Assembly (NCBI GenBank): GCA_020433805.1 | Contig: JAGRBZ010000001.1 | Coordinates: 1 to 64,000 of the forward strand | DNA length: 64,000 bases | Direction: 5' to 3' | Origin: Anaerolineae bacterium | GTDB lineage: Bacteria; Chloroflexota; Anaerolineae; 4572-78; J111 | Shown: positions 1 through 8,986 of the stretch, one piece after another | How the letters are laid out: the number at the start of each line of letters is the position of its first letter | Position numbering within the stretch: the stretch's first letter is position 1 | Program-made: the position numbers and the translations under genes | Notes under the pieces: generated by a model | Database searches by the model: none | What the model saw: only the letters and a program-made list of their open reading frames with translations | What the model was told of the DNA's origin: nothing

Positions 1-142
1 TAGAACTTACGCAGTTCGAGACCCTAAAGGTTTCCGAAGTCATCTATTAAGCAAAATTTTGACGCAATCGCGCTTGTATTTTGTCCTAAAGTCGACTTAT
101 AAAACCTTTAGGGTCTGATTTTTTCCAACTGCGTAACTCATA
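1..142. repeat. MITE-like palindromic element, copy 1
   Basis: The right end, AACTGCGTAACTCATA at 127-142, is identical to the right end of a second element at 61572-61691. The left end (1-16) matches its reverse complement at 13 of 16 positions. Inside lies a perfect 15-bp inverted repeat: AGACCCTAAAGGTTT at 19-33 pairs with 102-116. There is no coding sequence. The element abuts the 3' end of the minus-strand kinase gene and could act as its transcription stop. The left end coincides with the window edge, so it may extend further. Confidence 0.6.
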
Positions 143-174
143 TATATATCATTTTAACTTCGCTATTTGACGGC

Positions 175-1305
175 TTACAAAGGAAGTATAATCCGAAACG
201 TCGTTCCTTGCTTCTCGTTTGATTCAATGCTGATAGTGCCGTGCAGTAATTTCACAGATTTTTTTACAAGGCTGAGGCCAATACCGTTCCCTTCATAATT
301 GTCGTGCTGGTGAAGACGCTGAAAAATGTTAAAAACCTTGGAATGATAGCGAGTAGGTATTCCTAACCCATTATCAGCTATTCCTATTACAATGTGGCCT
401 GCTTCTGTGTGATGCGAAATAGAAATATGAGGTGGAAGAGTTGGTTGACGATAAATAATGGCATTTTCTATCAAGTTTGCGAAGATCTGATGCAGGAGGG
501 TTGGGTCGGTTTGAATAATTGGCATCGGGATCGGGAAATCGATCCGGGCTTGGGTTTCCTTAATCTGATCCGACAAAATAAAAAGAACTTGGTTGATTAG
601 CTCTTTGAGATCGACCAATTGGTAGCGGATAGTGCGGTGCCCAAGCCGGGAGTATGCTAACAAATCGTTGATGAGGTGATCCATATGGTCGCTGGCTTCA
701 ACAATATTATTTAAGAAATGTTGCGTTTCTTCATTAAGATCGTCCCAGTAACGGCGCGTAATAATTTGAGCAAAGCCGCTAATGGCTCTCAGTGGCGCAC
801 GTAAGTCGTGCGAAACAGAATAAGAGAGATCCTTTAGTTCTTCCTTTAATCGTTCTATATCCGACGCTTGAACGCGAAGACGACTATTTAAGCTTTCTTT
901 TATAGACTGCTCACCATCGTAAGTAATTAGGTCCCGGCTGTCGCGATTAATGGCTACAATACCAACAGGGACATCATTATTAGGGATTTTTATAAAAGAT
1001 AAGGCAGAAGCAATAGATAAATCAGTTCCATCGCGCTGCTTTTGAACAACATAGCCGTTCCAATTGCCATTCTTTGATATTTGAGCCATAACGGTTTGTC
1101 GGTTACAACGTGGATATACGGTGGCTACAATGTTATCTATATCTTTGCCGATGACTTCATCACAAGACCAGCCATAAAGTTTTTCAGCGGTTTTATTCCA
1201 ACTCGTAATAATGAAGTTTAAATCGGTGGCAATAATAGCGTCAGCGGCGTTTTCTAAAATATTAGATTGATACTGTAGCTTCTCCTTTGTCGACGTAATA
1301 TCCAT
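175..1305 (-). CDS. PAS-domain sensor histidine kinase (phytochrome-type HisKA)
   Basis: Soluble sensor kinase of about 376 residues that should autophosphorylate on histidine and pass phosphate to a receiver. An N-terminal PAS domain (about residues 15-130) is followed by a short coil, then HisKA with the H-box SYSVSHDLRAPLRAISGF and a HATPase_c domain with N-box NLIENAI, G1 box DNGLGIP and G2 box GNGIGLSLVKK. No membrane segment is visible, so the signal is cytoplasmic. The frame opens at an ATG at 1329, but AAAGGGG lies eight bases ahead of the ATG at 1305, so I prefer 1305. Similar kinases often work with Rcp1-like single receivers, and one is encoded at 4217-4675 on the same strand. The ligand is unknown. 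Confidence 0.9.
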   Translation of the reverse strand: MDITSTKEKLQYQSNILENAADAIIATDLNFIITSWNKTAEKLYGWSCDEVIGKDIDNIVATVYPRCNRQTVMAQISKNGNWNGYVVQKQRDGTDLSIASALSFIKIPNNDVPVGIVAINRDSRDLITYDGEQSIKESLNSRLRVQASDIERLKEELKDLSYSVSHDLRAPLRAISGFAQIITRRYWDDLNEETQHFLNNIVEASDHMDHLINDLLAYSRLGHRTIRYQLVDLKELINQVLFILSDQIKETQARIDFPIPMPIIQTDPTLLHQIFANLIENAIIYRQPTLPPHISISHHTEAGHIVIGIADNGLGIPTRYHSKVFNIFQRLHQHDNYEGNGIGLSLVKKSVKLLHGTISIESNEKQGTTFRIILPL

Positions 1306-1548
1306 TTGAGCATCCCCTTTAAAACTCATGTAGTTATTTTCGCAATATATTTATATCTTTTTACTTAGCTTTTTTTCACATTCAAAAAATAAGCTTTTTA
1401 GATATGTCGAGAAGAATATAAATCAGGTAGAGAAGTTGGGCGTTGAGAGGAATCTGAAGGCGAAAGAACTGGTCTGTTGGATAAGCTTACAGGATAGTTT
1501 ATAAAATAGTAGATTATGGTAAGCGGACAGCTAAAAAGATGGCCACAT
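1306..1548. other. intergenic gap with no recognised element
   Basis: AT-rich gap between two minus-strand genes. I see no convincing promoter, terminator or small gene in it. Confidence 0.5.
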
Positions 1549-2367
1549 TTAGGTAGATTGATGGAAAGATTCTTTGCTTGACTGAAACTTTAGTGTTTTG
1601 TTTTTCCATTTGGAGATATCTCGCAGAGAAGCTAAAAAGGCATTCTCCCCTTGCCCTCTAAGTTGAACAATCCGTACTTCTGTAGAAACGGTTTGTTTCG
1701 AGCTTGTTGGTCGATTAAACTCAACCTCTATAGCTTCTTGTGTATTTAATGGATAGTCAAACTTGGTTCCTATAATTTCATGTGTTGATTGTCCATATAT
1801 TTCTGCAGCAGCCGAATTAACAAATTGTATAATGCCCTTATTGTCGATAATAATGATACCGTCGGATGGTTGTTCAATCACATTTTGAAAGCTAAGTTCC
1901 CTATCTTGTTGGTGCGTAACTTGATGTTTGTTTTTTAATAAGGCTCGCTTTCGAGCGACGGCGTAGCGTATCGAGCGCATGGTTAAACTGCTGTTAAACT
2001 CGCCTTTGATGAGATAATCTTGCGCCCCAGCCTGGATAGCTTCGATAGCTAGATTTTCATCCTCGTTACCCGTTAACACAATAATGGGTATATCTGAAGC
2101 ATAACTGTTGAGTTTCTTTACGGCATCAATACCCCATACATCAGGCAGTGATAGATCGAGTAAGATAACATCAACTTGCTGGCGATGAAGATGGTGTAGA
2201 GCCTCTTTTAAGGTCTCTACCCGGACTAAATTTAGTGCGAGACAGTTAGCCCGCTTTAGCGTCAATTCGAGGAGTGTATAATCTCCCGGATTGTCTTCAA
2301 CTGCTAAAATTCTTAACTGTTCACTTTTCATAATATGTATTGTTATGTCGTCGATAATAGAAATCAT
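1549..2367 (-). CDS. response regulator with REC and PAS domains, no output domain
   Basis: 272-aa protein with an N-terminal receiver (about residues 15-140: acidic VEDNPGD, phospho-acceptor in ILLDLSLPD, switch region VLTGNEDE, lysine in YLIKG) and a PAS domain (about 160-255). It stops just after the PAS domain, where a kinase core would normally start. It is a close paralogue of the first half of the neighbour at 2371-3822, which does carry a kinase, so this looks like a tandem duplicate that lost or never had the kinase. The genes are 3 bp apart and probably co-transcribed. A second in-frame ATG at 2331 starts MKSEQLRI and could be the true start. It may act as a phosphate sink or a partner of the paralogous kinase. 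Confidence 0.85.
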   Translation of the reverse strand: MISIIDDITIHIMKSEQLRILAVEDNPGDYTLLELTLKRANCLALNLVRVETLKEALHHLHRQQVDVILLDLSLPDVWGIDAVKKLNSYASDIPIIVLTGNEDENLAIEAIQAGAQDYLIKGEFNSSLTMRSIRYAVARKRALLKNKHQVTHQQDRELSFQNVIEQPSDGIIIIDNKGIIQFVNSAAAEIYGQSTHEIIGTKFDYPLNTQEAIEVEFNRPTSSKQTVSTEVRIVQLRGQGENAFLASLRDISKWKNKTLKFQSSKESFHQST

Positions 2368-2370
2368 AAA

Positions 2371-3822
2371 TTAATCGTGGATGGATAATGTGAAAAAAAA
2401 TTGGCTACCTTGCCCCGAAACGCCAGGGCTTTTTACTCCCACCTCTCCCCCCAAGCGTTCTATAATACGTTTGACAATCGATAACCCTAACCCGTAACCT
2501 TCATTTTTTGAACTTTCTAAACGTGTAAATGGCTTAAACAAACATGTTTGTTCTTCAGGGTTTAGGCCCGGCCCGTTATCAGAAACCCAAAAACAAGCCA
2601 ACCTGTTTGATTGGATATTAGCGCCTAATTCAACTGTGGGAGAAGCCCCGCCGTATTTTATGGCGTTGCTGAGATAATTTGCCCATACCTGCTCAATCCA
2701 AGGGCGATAGCCAATAGCCACAGGCCATTGGGAGGGCATTACAAATTTTGGTTGATACGTCTCAATCAAAGGCCGTAATTGCTGTCGAACGTCTTGAATA
2801 ATGGATGTCATGTCAAGTGGCTCTAGTTCAACATTTTGGTTACGCAGTCCGGCCAATACGAGCAGTCCATCAACAATATGGCTCATTTTCTGGCCGGTGA
2901 GCGCGATGGTTCTCATCGTCTTTTGGATCTCCCCGGCTGAAAGCGAGTGATAGTCTTCTTCTAACATCTTGGCAAAACCAACGATTAGGGTTAGTGGATT
3001 CCGTAAATCATGAGCAGCTGAATGCGCAAATGCATCTAACTCTTCGTTACGAGCCTGTAACGCTTGCGTATATTCGCGCAGAGATTTTTCCGCCTCTTTA
3101 CGTTGGGTAATATCACGCAGTGAAGCCAAATAAGCCGGTTCGTCTTCCCACAACATTTCTACAACCCGCATTTCAGCAAACACAGCGCTATCTGTTTTGG
3201 CATCAGGTAAGCTAATTTCGGTGTCTTCACCCACTATTATCGGATACGTAAACTGCTTTTCCATAAGATGCTCGGCTGGGCTTTTAAATAGCTTTTCAGC
3301 AGCGGGATTAACAAACCGTATTGTATTATCTTGATCGATAATTATGATCGCATCAGCATTGTGTTCTATCATTTTGTGAAAGCGAACTTCGCTATGTAGC
3401 AACGCTGTAATTTGCTTTTCCAGATCTTTAAGCAGATGATGACGCTCAATAGCGTGGCGGATAGTCCTCACGATCATGGCGTCGCTGACTTGGCCTTTCA
3501 CCAGGTAATCTTGGGCACCCAATTTTACAGCCTCAAGGGCTATATTTTCGTCATCATTGCCGGTTAATACTACTACAGGAATGTTAGGAACTTGCGAGTT
3601 CACTTGAATTATTGTATCTAATCCCCAAACATCGGCGAGGGATAAATCGAGTAGAAGAAGATCAAATGCTTCCTGTCCTAGTATTTGAGCAGCTTTGCTA
3701 ATTGAGTCGACTTGGCGGCATTCAATTCGGCCAATATCACCCCTGGCCAAAGCTATTTGAATAAGCTGAACATCACCGGGATCATCTTCAACCAATAAAA
3801 CTTTTATTGGATCAGCATTCAT
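2371..3822 (-). CDS. hybrid REC-PAS-HisKA-HATPase histidine kinase
   Basis: 483-aa soluble protein with an N-terminal receiver (about residues 5-130; VEDDPGD, LLLDLSLAD, VLTGNDDE, YLVKG), a PAS domain (about 145-245), a HisKA domain with H-box AHSAAHDLRNPLTLIVGFAK, and HATPase_c with DNGPGLN and GYGLGLSIVKRI. A receiver in front of PAS and kinase usually lets an upstream phosphorelay set kinase activity. No membrane segment is present. It leads a minus-strand pair with the REC-PAS paralogue downstream. The start fits ATG at 3822, whose upstream gap holds the palindromic element at 4054-4189. Confidence 0.9.
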   Translation of the reverse strand: MNADPIKVLLVEDDPGDVQLIQIALARGDIGRIECRQVDSISKAAQILGQEAFDLLLLDLSLADVWGLDTIIQVNSQVPNIPVVVLTGNDDENIALEAVKLGAQDYLVKGQVSDAMIVRTIRHAIERHHLLKDLEKQITALLHSEVRFHKMIEHNADAIIIIDQDNTIRFVNPAAEKLFKSPAEHLMEKQFTYPIIVGEDTEISLPDAKTDSAVFAEMRVVEMLWEDEPAYLASLRDITQRKEAEKSLREYTQALQARNEELDAFAHSAAHDLRNPLTLIVGFAKMLEEDYHSLSAGEIQKTMRTIALTGQKMSHIVDGLLVLAGLRNQNVELEPLDMTSIIQDVRQQLRPLIETYQPKFVMPSQWPVAIGYRPWIEQVWANYLSNAIKYGGASPTVELGANIQSNRLACFWVSDNGPGLNPEEQTCLFKPFTRLESSKNEGYGLGLSIVKRIIERLGGEVGVKSPGVSGQGSQFFFTLSIHD

Positions 3823-4216
3823 GGTGGTACCTACGAGTAAATAGCGAAGCTAAACCTACCAGAGCTAAAACATCTCTCTTTAAGGCTAGAAATGAGCAAT
3901 TTTTGAAATCGCCCAGAAGGATATGATTTGAACTTTATCTGTTCTTAATAAATAACTATATCAGACCTTGGGTATTAAGTAAACCAACTTGACTGAAAGT
4001 TAGTAACAAAGCGAAATTTGTTTCAAGCGATGGTTATGCAACACGTTCACTTTGATGTTAGGTATTTACTCAGCAGACAGGTGACCGGTACTTAATCGCA
4101 GTAATTGGTGCGTTATATACCACGCAATATTCTCTATTTGAGCAAAAGTGCCAGTCACCTGAGGTGTTACGTTTATTATACCTAACATCGTTGATAAATG
4201 ATACTTCATTAAGATG
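3823..4216. other. intergenic gap holding a palindromic element
   Basis: 394-bp gap between two minus-strand genes. Apart from the 136-bp inverted-repeat element at 4054-4189 it contains no open frame or RNA gene that I can support. The promoter for the 2371-3822 gene should lie in 3823-4050, but I see no box pair good enough to name. Confidence 0.5.
4054..4189. repeat. 136-bp imperfect palindrome with 12-bp terminal inverted repeats
   Basis: GATGTTAGGTAT at 4054-4065 is a perfect inverted match to ATACCTAACATC at 4178-4189. Further in, CAGGTGACCGGTACTT (4078-4093) pairs at 14 of 16 positions with AAGTGCCAGTCACCTG (4146-4161), and the centre is again near-palindromic. The whole unit could fold into one long hairpin. 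It lies just 3' of the receiver gene at 4217-4675. It is either a small non-autonomous mobile element or a structured RNA/terminator. Confidence 0.55.
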
Positions 4217-4675
4217 TTATCGTGATGGGGGTAAAACAACAACCTCTAACCAAAAACTTTCGATAGATTTTACTACTTTCAAAAATTGGTCCAAATCAAC
4301 CGGCTTCGTAATGTAACAGTTTGCATTGAGTTCGTAACTTCTGAAAATATCTTCGTCCGCATTGGATGTGGTTAAAACAACCACGGGGATAAGTTTTAGA
4401 GTATCATCAGCCTTTATTTCTGTTAAAATTTCACGCCCATCTTTAAGGGGTAAATTTAAATCAAGTAAAATTAAATCGGGACGCGGAGCATCCGTGTATT
4501 TACCTTTTTTATAAAGAATTGCCATTGCTTCCAGACCGTCAGAGGCAACCATTAGGTTATTGCGCACTTTGGCGTCTTTGAAGGCTTCAATGGTCAATCG
4601 CACATCGCCAGGATTGTCTTCAATCAACAAAATTTCAATGGGTCGTCCCGAAAAAGAATGATAACCTGACATCAT
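4217..4675 (-). CDS. single-domain response regulator (Rcp1-like)
   Basis: 152-aa stand-alone receiver. It has the acidic cluster LIEDNPGD, the phospho-acceptor Asp in [13 protein letters not shown], the switch stretch [13 protein letters not shown] and the conserved lysine in YITKPVD. There is no output domain. Receivers of this type (Rcp1, CheY-like with NPGDV motif) typically take phosphate from phytochrome-like or PAS histidine kinases, so the kinases at 175-1305 and 2371-3822 are the natural partners. GAGGAG lies a few bases ahead of two adjacent ATG codons (4675 and 4672); the second has the better spacing. It is transcribed divergently from alaS. Confidence 0.9.
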   Translation of the reverse strand: MMSGYHSFSGRPIEILLIEDNPGDVRLTIEAFKDAKVRNNLMVASDGLEAMAILYKKGKYTDAPRPDLILLDLNLPLKDGREILTEIKADDTLKLIPVVVLTTSNADEDIFRSYELNANCYITKPVDLDQFLKVVKSIESFWLEVVVLPPSR

Positions 4676-5071
4676 CTACTCCTCTACTGCTAATTCAAAA
4701 AGTCATTTCAAAACCAAGTAGATTGTAGAATAGTAAGTTGGTAAGTTTTACAAAGCTTATCTGCTGGATGGGAGACATTACTAATATTGTACATTAAATA
4801 TGAGCAATATGCACTTATCTTTCTAAATCTTATCAAAATCGCATTCAAGCGCGTTTTAGAAACGCTTATTGAGAATTCTGCCTTAAATGACCATCCAGTT
4901 TAGTGCTTTGTATTCGTGTAGTGATAGCATATTGCCTTGTGAATGATGATACTTTTTATTGTAACTATTTATTGAAACATAGTACAGTTGAATGTAGAAG
5001 AATTTAAGATTGACATCCCCCTGTAATTGAATTAAAATCACCAATTGATTCTTTAAATGAGGTAAGTTGCC
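4676..5071. other. divergent intergenic region between receiver gene and alaS
   Basis: 396-bp AT-rich gap between divergent genes. The only clear signal is the alaS promoter at 5010-5038. A T-box leader is not supported, because the promoter leaves an untranslated leader of under 30 bases. An open frame on the minus strand at 4883-5134 overlaps alaS and has no family signature. Confidence 0.5.
5010..5038 (+). promoter_or_regulatory. sigma70-type promoter of alaS
   Basis: Perfect -35 box TTGACA (5010-5015), a 17-bp spacer, and -10 box TAAAAT (5033-5038). The predicted start is near 5045, giving a leader of about 27 bases. This is the clearest promoter in the window and points to constitutive expression of the alaS-to-ruvX group. 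Confidence 0.75.
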
Positions 5072-7801
5072 ATGACTATGACGAGCGCTGAAATTCGCCA
5101 GGCGTTTCTCGATTACTTTGCGAAAAACGGACACACTATTGTCGCCAGTTCATCACTGGTGCCCCATAATGACCCCACCCTGCTTTTTACTAACGCGGGA
5201 ATGGTGCAGTTTAAGGATACGTTTTTGGGCTTGGAAAAGCGACCCTACACCCGTGCAACAACATCTCAAAAATGTATGCGGGTTGCCGGTAAACATAACG
5301 ATTTGGAAAATGTGGGTCCTTCGCCGCGCCATCATACTTTTTTTGAAATGTTGGGCAACTTTTCTTTTGGTGACTATTTCAAAGCCGATGCCATTCGATT
5401 TGCCTATGAATGTGTTACAGAGGTTTATGGTATCTCTCCTGACCGGCTTTTCTATACGGTTCATACCAGTGATGATGAAGCCTACAATCTGTGGACGGAG
5501 ACAATGAGCATCGATCCGCGTCGCGTTTACCGGATGGGCGATGCCACCAACTTTTGGCAAATGGCCGATGTCGGCCCCTGTGGTCCCACCTCAGAGCTTC
5601 ATTATGATTGGGGCGAAGAAGCCTGTACCTGCGGCGATCCCAACTGTTCGGTTCTGATCGATAACGGCTGTGAGCGCTGGCTTGAAATTTGGAACCTGGT
5701 CTTTATGCAATTTAACCAACGCGAGGACGGCAGCCGTATTCCGTTGCCCAAACCCGGTGTCGATACCGGCATGGGGCTAGAGCGTATTATCTCCGTAGTG
5801 CAAGATAAGCAGGCCAATTACGAAACCGATCTCTTTACCCCCATTATCAATCATGTGCAAACCCTTTTAGGGCATACCGATGCTCAAATGCAAGAGCACT
5901 TAATTGCCTATCGGGTTATTGCCGACCATGGCCGGGCTATCACCTTTATGATTGGGGATGGGGTGATGCCCGGAAACGAAGGCCGTGCCTCGGTGCTGCG
6001 CCTTATTCTGCGCCGCGCTGCCCGATATGGTCGATTGGCCGGTTTTGATGGTCCTTTCCTGGCTAAAGTTGCCGAAAAAGTTATCGAGGAGATGGGCGAT
6101 CACTATATTGAACTCAAGGCTCGCCGTCAGTTTATTCTGAACGTCATTACCCAAGAGGAAGAACGCTTTTTGAAAACCTTTATTAATGGGTTAGACCTCA
6201 TTGGCGATTTGGTTAGCAAGCTTAAAGAAGCCGGTAAAAAGCAGATTCCCGGCGATGAAGTCTTTAAGTTGTACGCCACCTACGGCTTCCCAAAGGATCT
6301 TACCCGCGTCATTGCCGATGAAGAATATGGCTTTACTCTTGATGAAAAAGGGTACCAAAAAGCATTCGAGGAGCACGCCAAAATTTCCGGTGGCAGCAAA
6401 ATTGGCGAAATTGCTGTCGATACACTGCAAGTTTATGCCGATTTGCTCGACTCGCTTAAAAGTAGTAAAAACCTTTCTGACGGTGGCGTGATCTATAATC
6501 CTTATGATGAAACACCCACCCCAGCGACCGTAGTAGCTGTTTTGCGTGATGGTGAACCGGTTGAACAGGCCGAAGAAGGACAAAAAATAGAGATTATATT
6601 GAATACCACGCCGTTTTATGTGGAATCAGGTGGTCAGGTGAGTGACACCGGTAAAATTACGGCTGCCAATACAAACGGCTCAACGGCCTGGGAGGTTGAT
6701 ATATCGGACATTATCCGGCCCGTTAACGGTATCATCGCCCATCAAGGTATCGTAACCACCGGCAGTTTTAAGGTTGGCGATGCGGCTCTGGCTGTGGTTG
6801 ATGCTAAGCGGCGATGGAATATTAAGCGTAACCATACGGCTACCCATATTTTACATCGCGAACTGCGCCGAACATTGGGCCAACACGTTGCCCAGGCCGG
6901 CTCTTTGGTCGCGCCCGACCGTTTGCGTTTCGATTTTAGCCATCCTGACTCTGTTAAACCGGCTGAGTTGAGTGAAATTGAGGCGGCCGTCAATCAAGCC
7001 ATTTTAGCCGACCAACCGGTGTCCGCCAGCCAAAAAAGCTACGACGATCTCCGGTCGGCTATAAGCTCCGGCGAGATTATGGCTCTCTTCGGCGAAAAAT
7101 ATGGGGATGTCGTCCGTGTTGTTAAAATTGGTGACGATGGTTACACCTACAGTCAAGAATTGTGTGGCGGCACGCATGTCGATCGTACGGCCCAAATCGG
7201 TGGCTTGTACATCACCAGCGAAGGCAGTGCCGCCGCCGGTGTTCGCCGGATCGAGGCCGTGACCGGTGAGGCTGCTCAGGCTCTCGTTCAGCAAAGGCTT
7301 CATACGCTCGATAGAACAGCCGGCGCTCTTAAGGTCAAACCTGAAGAGGTGCATGAACGTACTATCGCGTTGCTGAACCAACTTCAGAGCAGTGACAAGC
7401 AAATTAAAGAATTGCAGCGTCGCTTGGCTCGGGCTGAGTTTGAGCAAATGCTCACCCAAGTGCATACAGTGAACGATGTCAACGTCGTTGCGCTTAAAGT
7501 TGATGTGCCGGATGTCTCTATGCTGCGTGAAATGAGCGACTGGTTCCGCGACAAACTCGGCTCGGCAGTGGTTGTACTGGGGGCGGTATCCGACGAGAAA
7601 CCGCTCATTATTGCTACCGTCACCGATGATTTAATTAAACGCGGACTGCATGCCGGAAAGTTAGTTAAATCTGTCGCTCAAGTTGTGGGTGGCGGTGGTG
7701 GTGGCCGGCCTAATATGGCCCAGGCCGGTGGTAAAGACCCATCTCGATTGGATGAGGCTCTAGAACAAGTTGATGCATTGGTCAATGAAATGGTAAATTA
7801 A
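5072..7801 (+). CDS. alaS: alanine--tRNA ligase
   Basis: Cytoplasmic enzyme that charges tRNA-Ala with alanine. The 909-aa length fits full-length bacterial AlaRS. The class II catalytic core opens with the typical IRQAFLDYFAKNGHTIVASS. The editing domain has the zinc-binding HTATHILH and LCGGTH motifs, and the C-terminal DHHA1-type region ends with the glycine-rich GGGGGGRPNMAQAGGKD. The start at 5072 follows GAGG and the short leader from the promoter at 5010. No frameshift or missing motif is visible. The actin-like ATPase gene follows after 9 bp, so the two are probably co-transcribed. Identification is secure. Confidence 0.98.
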   Translation: MTMTSAEIRQAFLDYFAKNGHTIVASSSLVPHNDPTLLFTNAGMVQFKDTFLGLEKRPYTRATTSQKCMRVAGKHNDLENVGPSPRHHTFFEMLGNFSFGDYFKADAIRFAYECVTEVYGISPDRLFYTVHTSDDEAYNLWTETMSIDPRRVYRMGDATNFWQMADVGPCGPTSELHYDWGEEACTCGDPNCSVLIDNGCERWLEIWNLVFMQFNQREDGSRIPLPKPGVDTGMGLERIISVVQDKQANYETDLFTPIINHVQTLLGHTDAQMQEHLIAYRVIADHGRAITFMIGDGVMPGNEGRASVLRLILRRAARYGRLAGFDGPFLAKVAEKVIEEMGDHYIELKARRQFILNVITQEEERFLKTFINGLDLIGDLVSKLKEAGKKQIPGDEVFKLYATYGFPKDLTRVIADEEYGFTLDEKGYQKAFEEHAKISGGSKIGEIAVDTLQVYADLLDSLKSSKNLSDGGVIYNPYDETPTPATVVAVLRDGEPVEQAEEGQKIEIILNTTPFYVESGGQVSDTGKITAANTNGSTAWEVDISDIIRPVNGIIAHQGIVTTGSFKVGDAALAVVDAKRRWNIKRNHTATHILHRELRRTLGQHVAQAGSLVAPDRLRFDFSHPDSVKPAELSEIEAAVNQAILADQPVSASQKSYDDLRSAISSGEIMALFGEKYGDVVRVVKIGDDGYTYSQELCGGTHVDRTAQIGGLYITSEGSAAAGVRRIEAVTGEAAQALVQQRLHTLDRTAGALKVKPEEVHERTIALLNQLQSSDKQIKELQRRLARAEFEQMLTQVHTVNDVNVVALKVDVPDVSMLREMSDWFRDKLGSAVVVLGAVSDEKPLIIATVTDDLIKRGLHAGKLVKSVAQVVGGGGGGRPNMAQAGGKDPSRLDEALEQVDALVNEMVN

Positions 7802-7810
7802 AGATGTAGC

Positions 7811-8983
7811 ATGAGGCTTCTGCACCCGTTCCAGCAGACAAAAGAACAAAGCCCAACGGCCTATAGTTTGCTGGATATTGGCCGTGATACGGTTAAAGCG
7901 GCGGTGGTTTTAATAACACCAGAACAGTCACCCCCTCAAGTTGTGGGGTATGGATTAGCCGATACCAACGGACACGATATTACGGGTGGTCGATTGGAAG
8001 CCGGAGCGGTTACCCGACCGGTCAATGAGGCTCTTACCCAGGCTGAAGATAGTGCCGAAAAATATGTTGGCCATAAGGTTGTACCTGATGATGTGATTTT
8101 GGCTTTGGCCGGTCGAGCAACCGTCGGTCAGCTTTTTACGGTCAAGCGCAATCGAGCAAAGCCAAATGGGCCTATTTCGACTAAAGAGCTGTCTAATCTA
8201 AGGCTCAGAGCCGAAAAGATGGCGCATAAGGGTTTAGCCCGTAACGCTTTTGAGGGAGGTCAGTGGCAGCCGCTAGCAGTGACCGACGCCGGCCTGCGTT
8301 TGGACACCCATCTGGTTTTGGATGGAGTTGGCCTAACCGGACGCACGCTAGCCTTTTCGGTTTTTGGGGTGGCGGGGCAGGCAGCAGCCTTGCGGGCTTT
8401 GGAAGTGGTTGCTAATCGGCTTGATCTTACAGTCTCTAATATTGTGGCCTCGCCTCAAGCTTTGGCTTCAACTATTCCATATGCCGAGTCTATTATTCTT
8501 GATGTGGGCTTTTCGGGAACAGACATCTGCTTGTTAAAAGATGATGCTTTAATTGGGGCTGATTGGACACCGTTTGGCGGATATTTTTTTACACAATCGT
8601 TGGCCCGATCGATGAATATTGACATCAATCAGGCCCGATTGCTGAAGCATGCGATGTCTACCGATGATCTGGATGTCAATAAGCGCGTTATGGTCGAAAC
8701 CTGTTTGGATGAACCTCGACAACGATGGTATGATGCCGTTATGGAACTTTTAATGGCTCTATCGGCAGGGCAGCCTTTGCCTAAACGGATCTATATGACG
8801 GGTGGTGGAAGTTTGCTACCTGGTCTTGATAAACTTCTACGCACCAATCCGGCTCCGTTTGATGCCGCTCCGGAGGTGCTCCGTCTAGGTGTTAACTCCT
8901 CTTTTCCACTCCAGGTTCTGACAGAGGCGCTCGATTTTAATATTTTTTCATTAACTTTAAGTTTAACCGTTGGTTTACCCTAA
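7811..8983 (+). CDS. FtsA/PilM-like actin-fold ATPase
   Basis: 390-aa protein of the ASKHA actin-like superfamily. The N-terminal nucleotide-binding phosphate 1 motif reads SLLDIGRDTVKAAVV, a second phosphate-like motif reads IILDVGFSGTDICLL (about residue 228), and the adenosine motif is RIYMTGGGSLLPGL (about 325). The middle resembles the SHS2 insertion of FtsA and PilM. A family role as a membrane-linked cytoskeletal or assembly ATPase follows from the fold. The direct neighbour is a single-pass membrane protein three bases downstream, mirroring PilM-PilN style pairing, but no pilus or divisome gene is visible here. I would not call it FtsA. Confidence 0.7.
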   Translation: MRLLHPFQQTKEQSPTAYSLLDIGRDTVKAAVVLITPEQSPPQVVGYGLADTNGHDITGGRLEAGAVTRPVNEALTQAEDSAEKYVGHKVVPDDVILALAGRATVGQLFTVKRNRAKPNGPISTKELSNLRLRAEKMAHKGLARNAFEGGQWQPLAVTDAGLRLDTHLVLDGVGLTGRTLAFSVFGVAGQAAALRALEVVANRLDLTVSNIVASPQALASTIPYAESIILDVGFSGTDICLLKDDALIGADWTPFGGYFFTQSLARSMNIDINQARLLKHAMSTDDLDVNKRVMVETCLDEPRQRWYDAVMELLMALSAGQPLPKRIYMTGGGSLLPGLDKLLRTNPAPFDAAPEVLRLGVNSSFPLQVLTEALDFNIFSLTLSLTVGLP

Positions 8984-8986
8984 TTG

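Noticed and set aside
394-600. 68-aa plus-strand frame
   Set aside because: It lies inside the minus-strand kinase gene in a shadow frame and has no ribosome site.
4676-5071. Possible T-box leader for alaS
   Set aside because: The strong promoter at 5010-5038 leaves a leader of only about 27 bases, and I see no antiterminator or terminator fold.
4883-5134. 83-aa open frame on the minus strand
   Set aside because: It overlaps the alaS start and promoter, has no family signature and is explained by AT-rich spacer.
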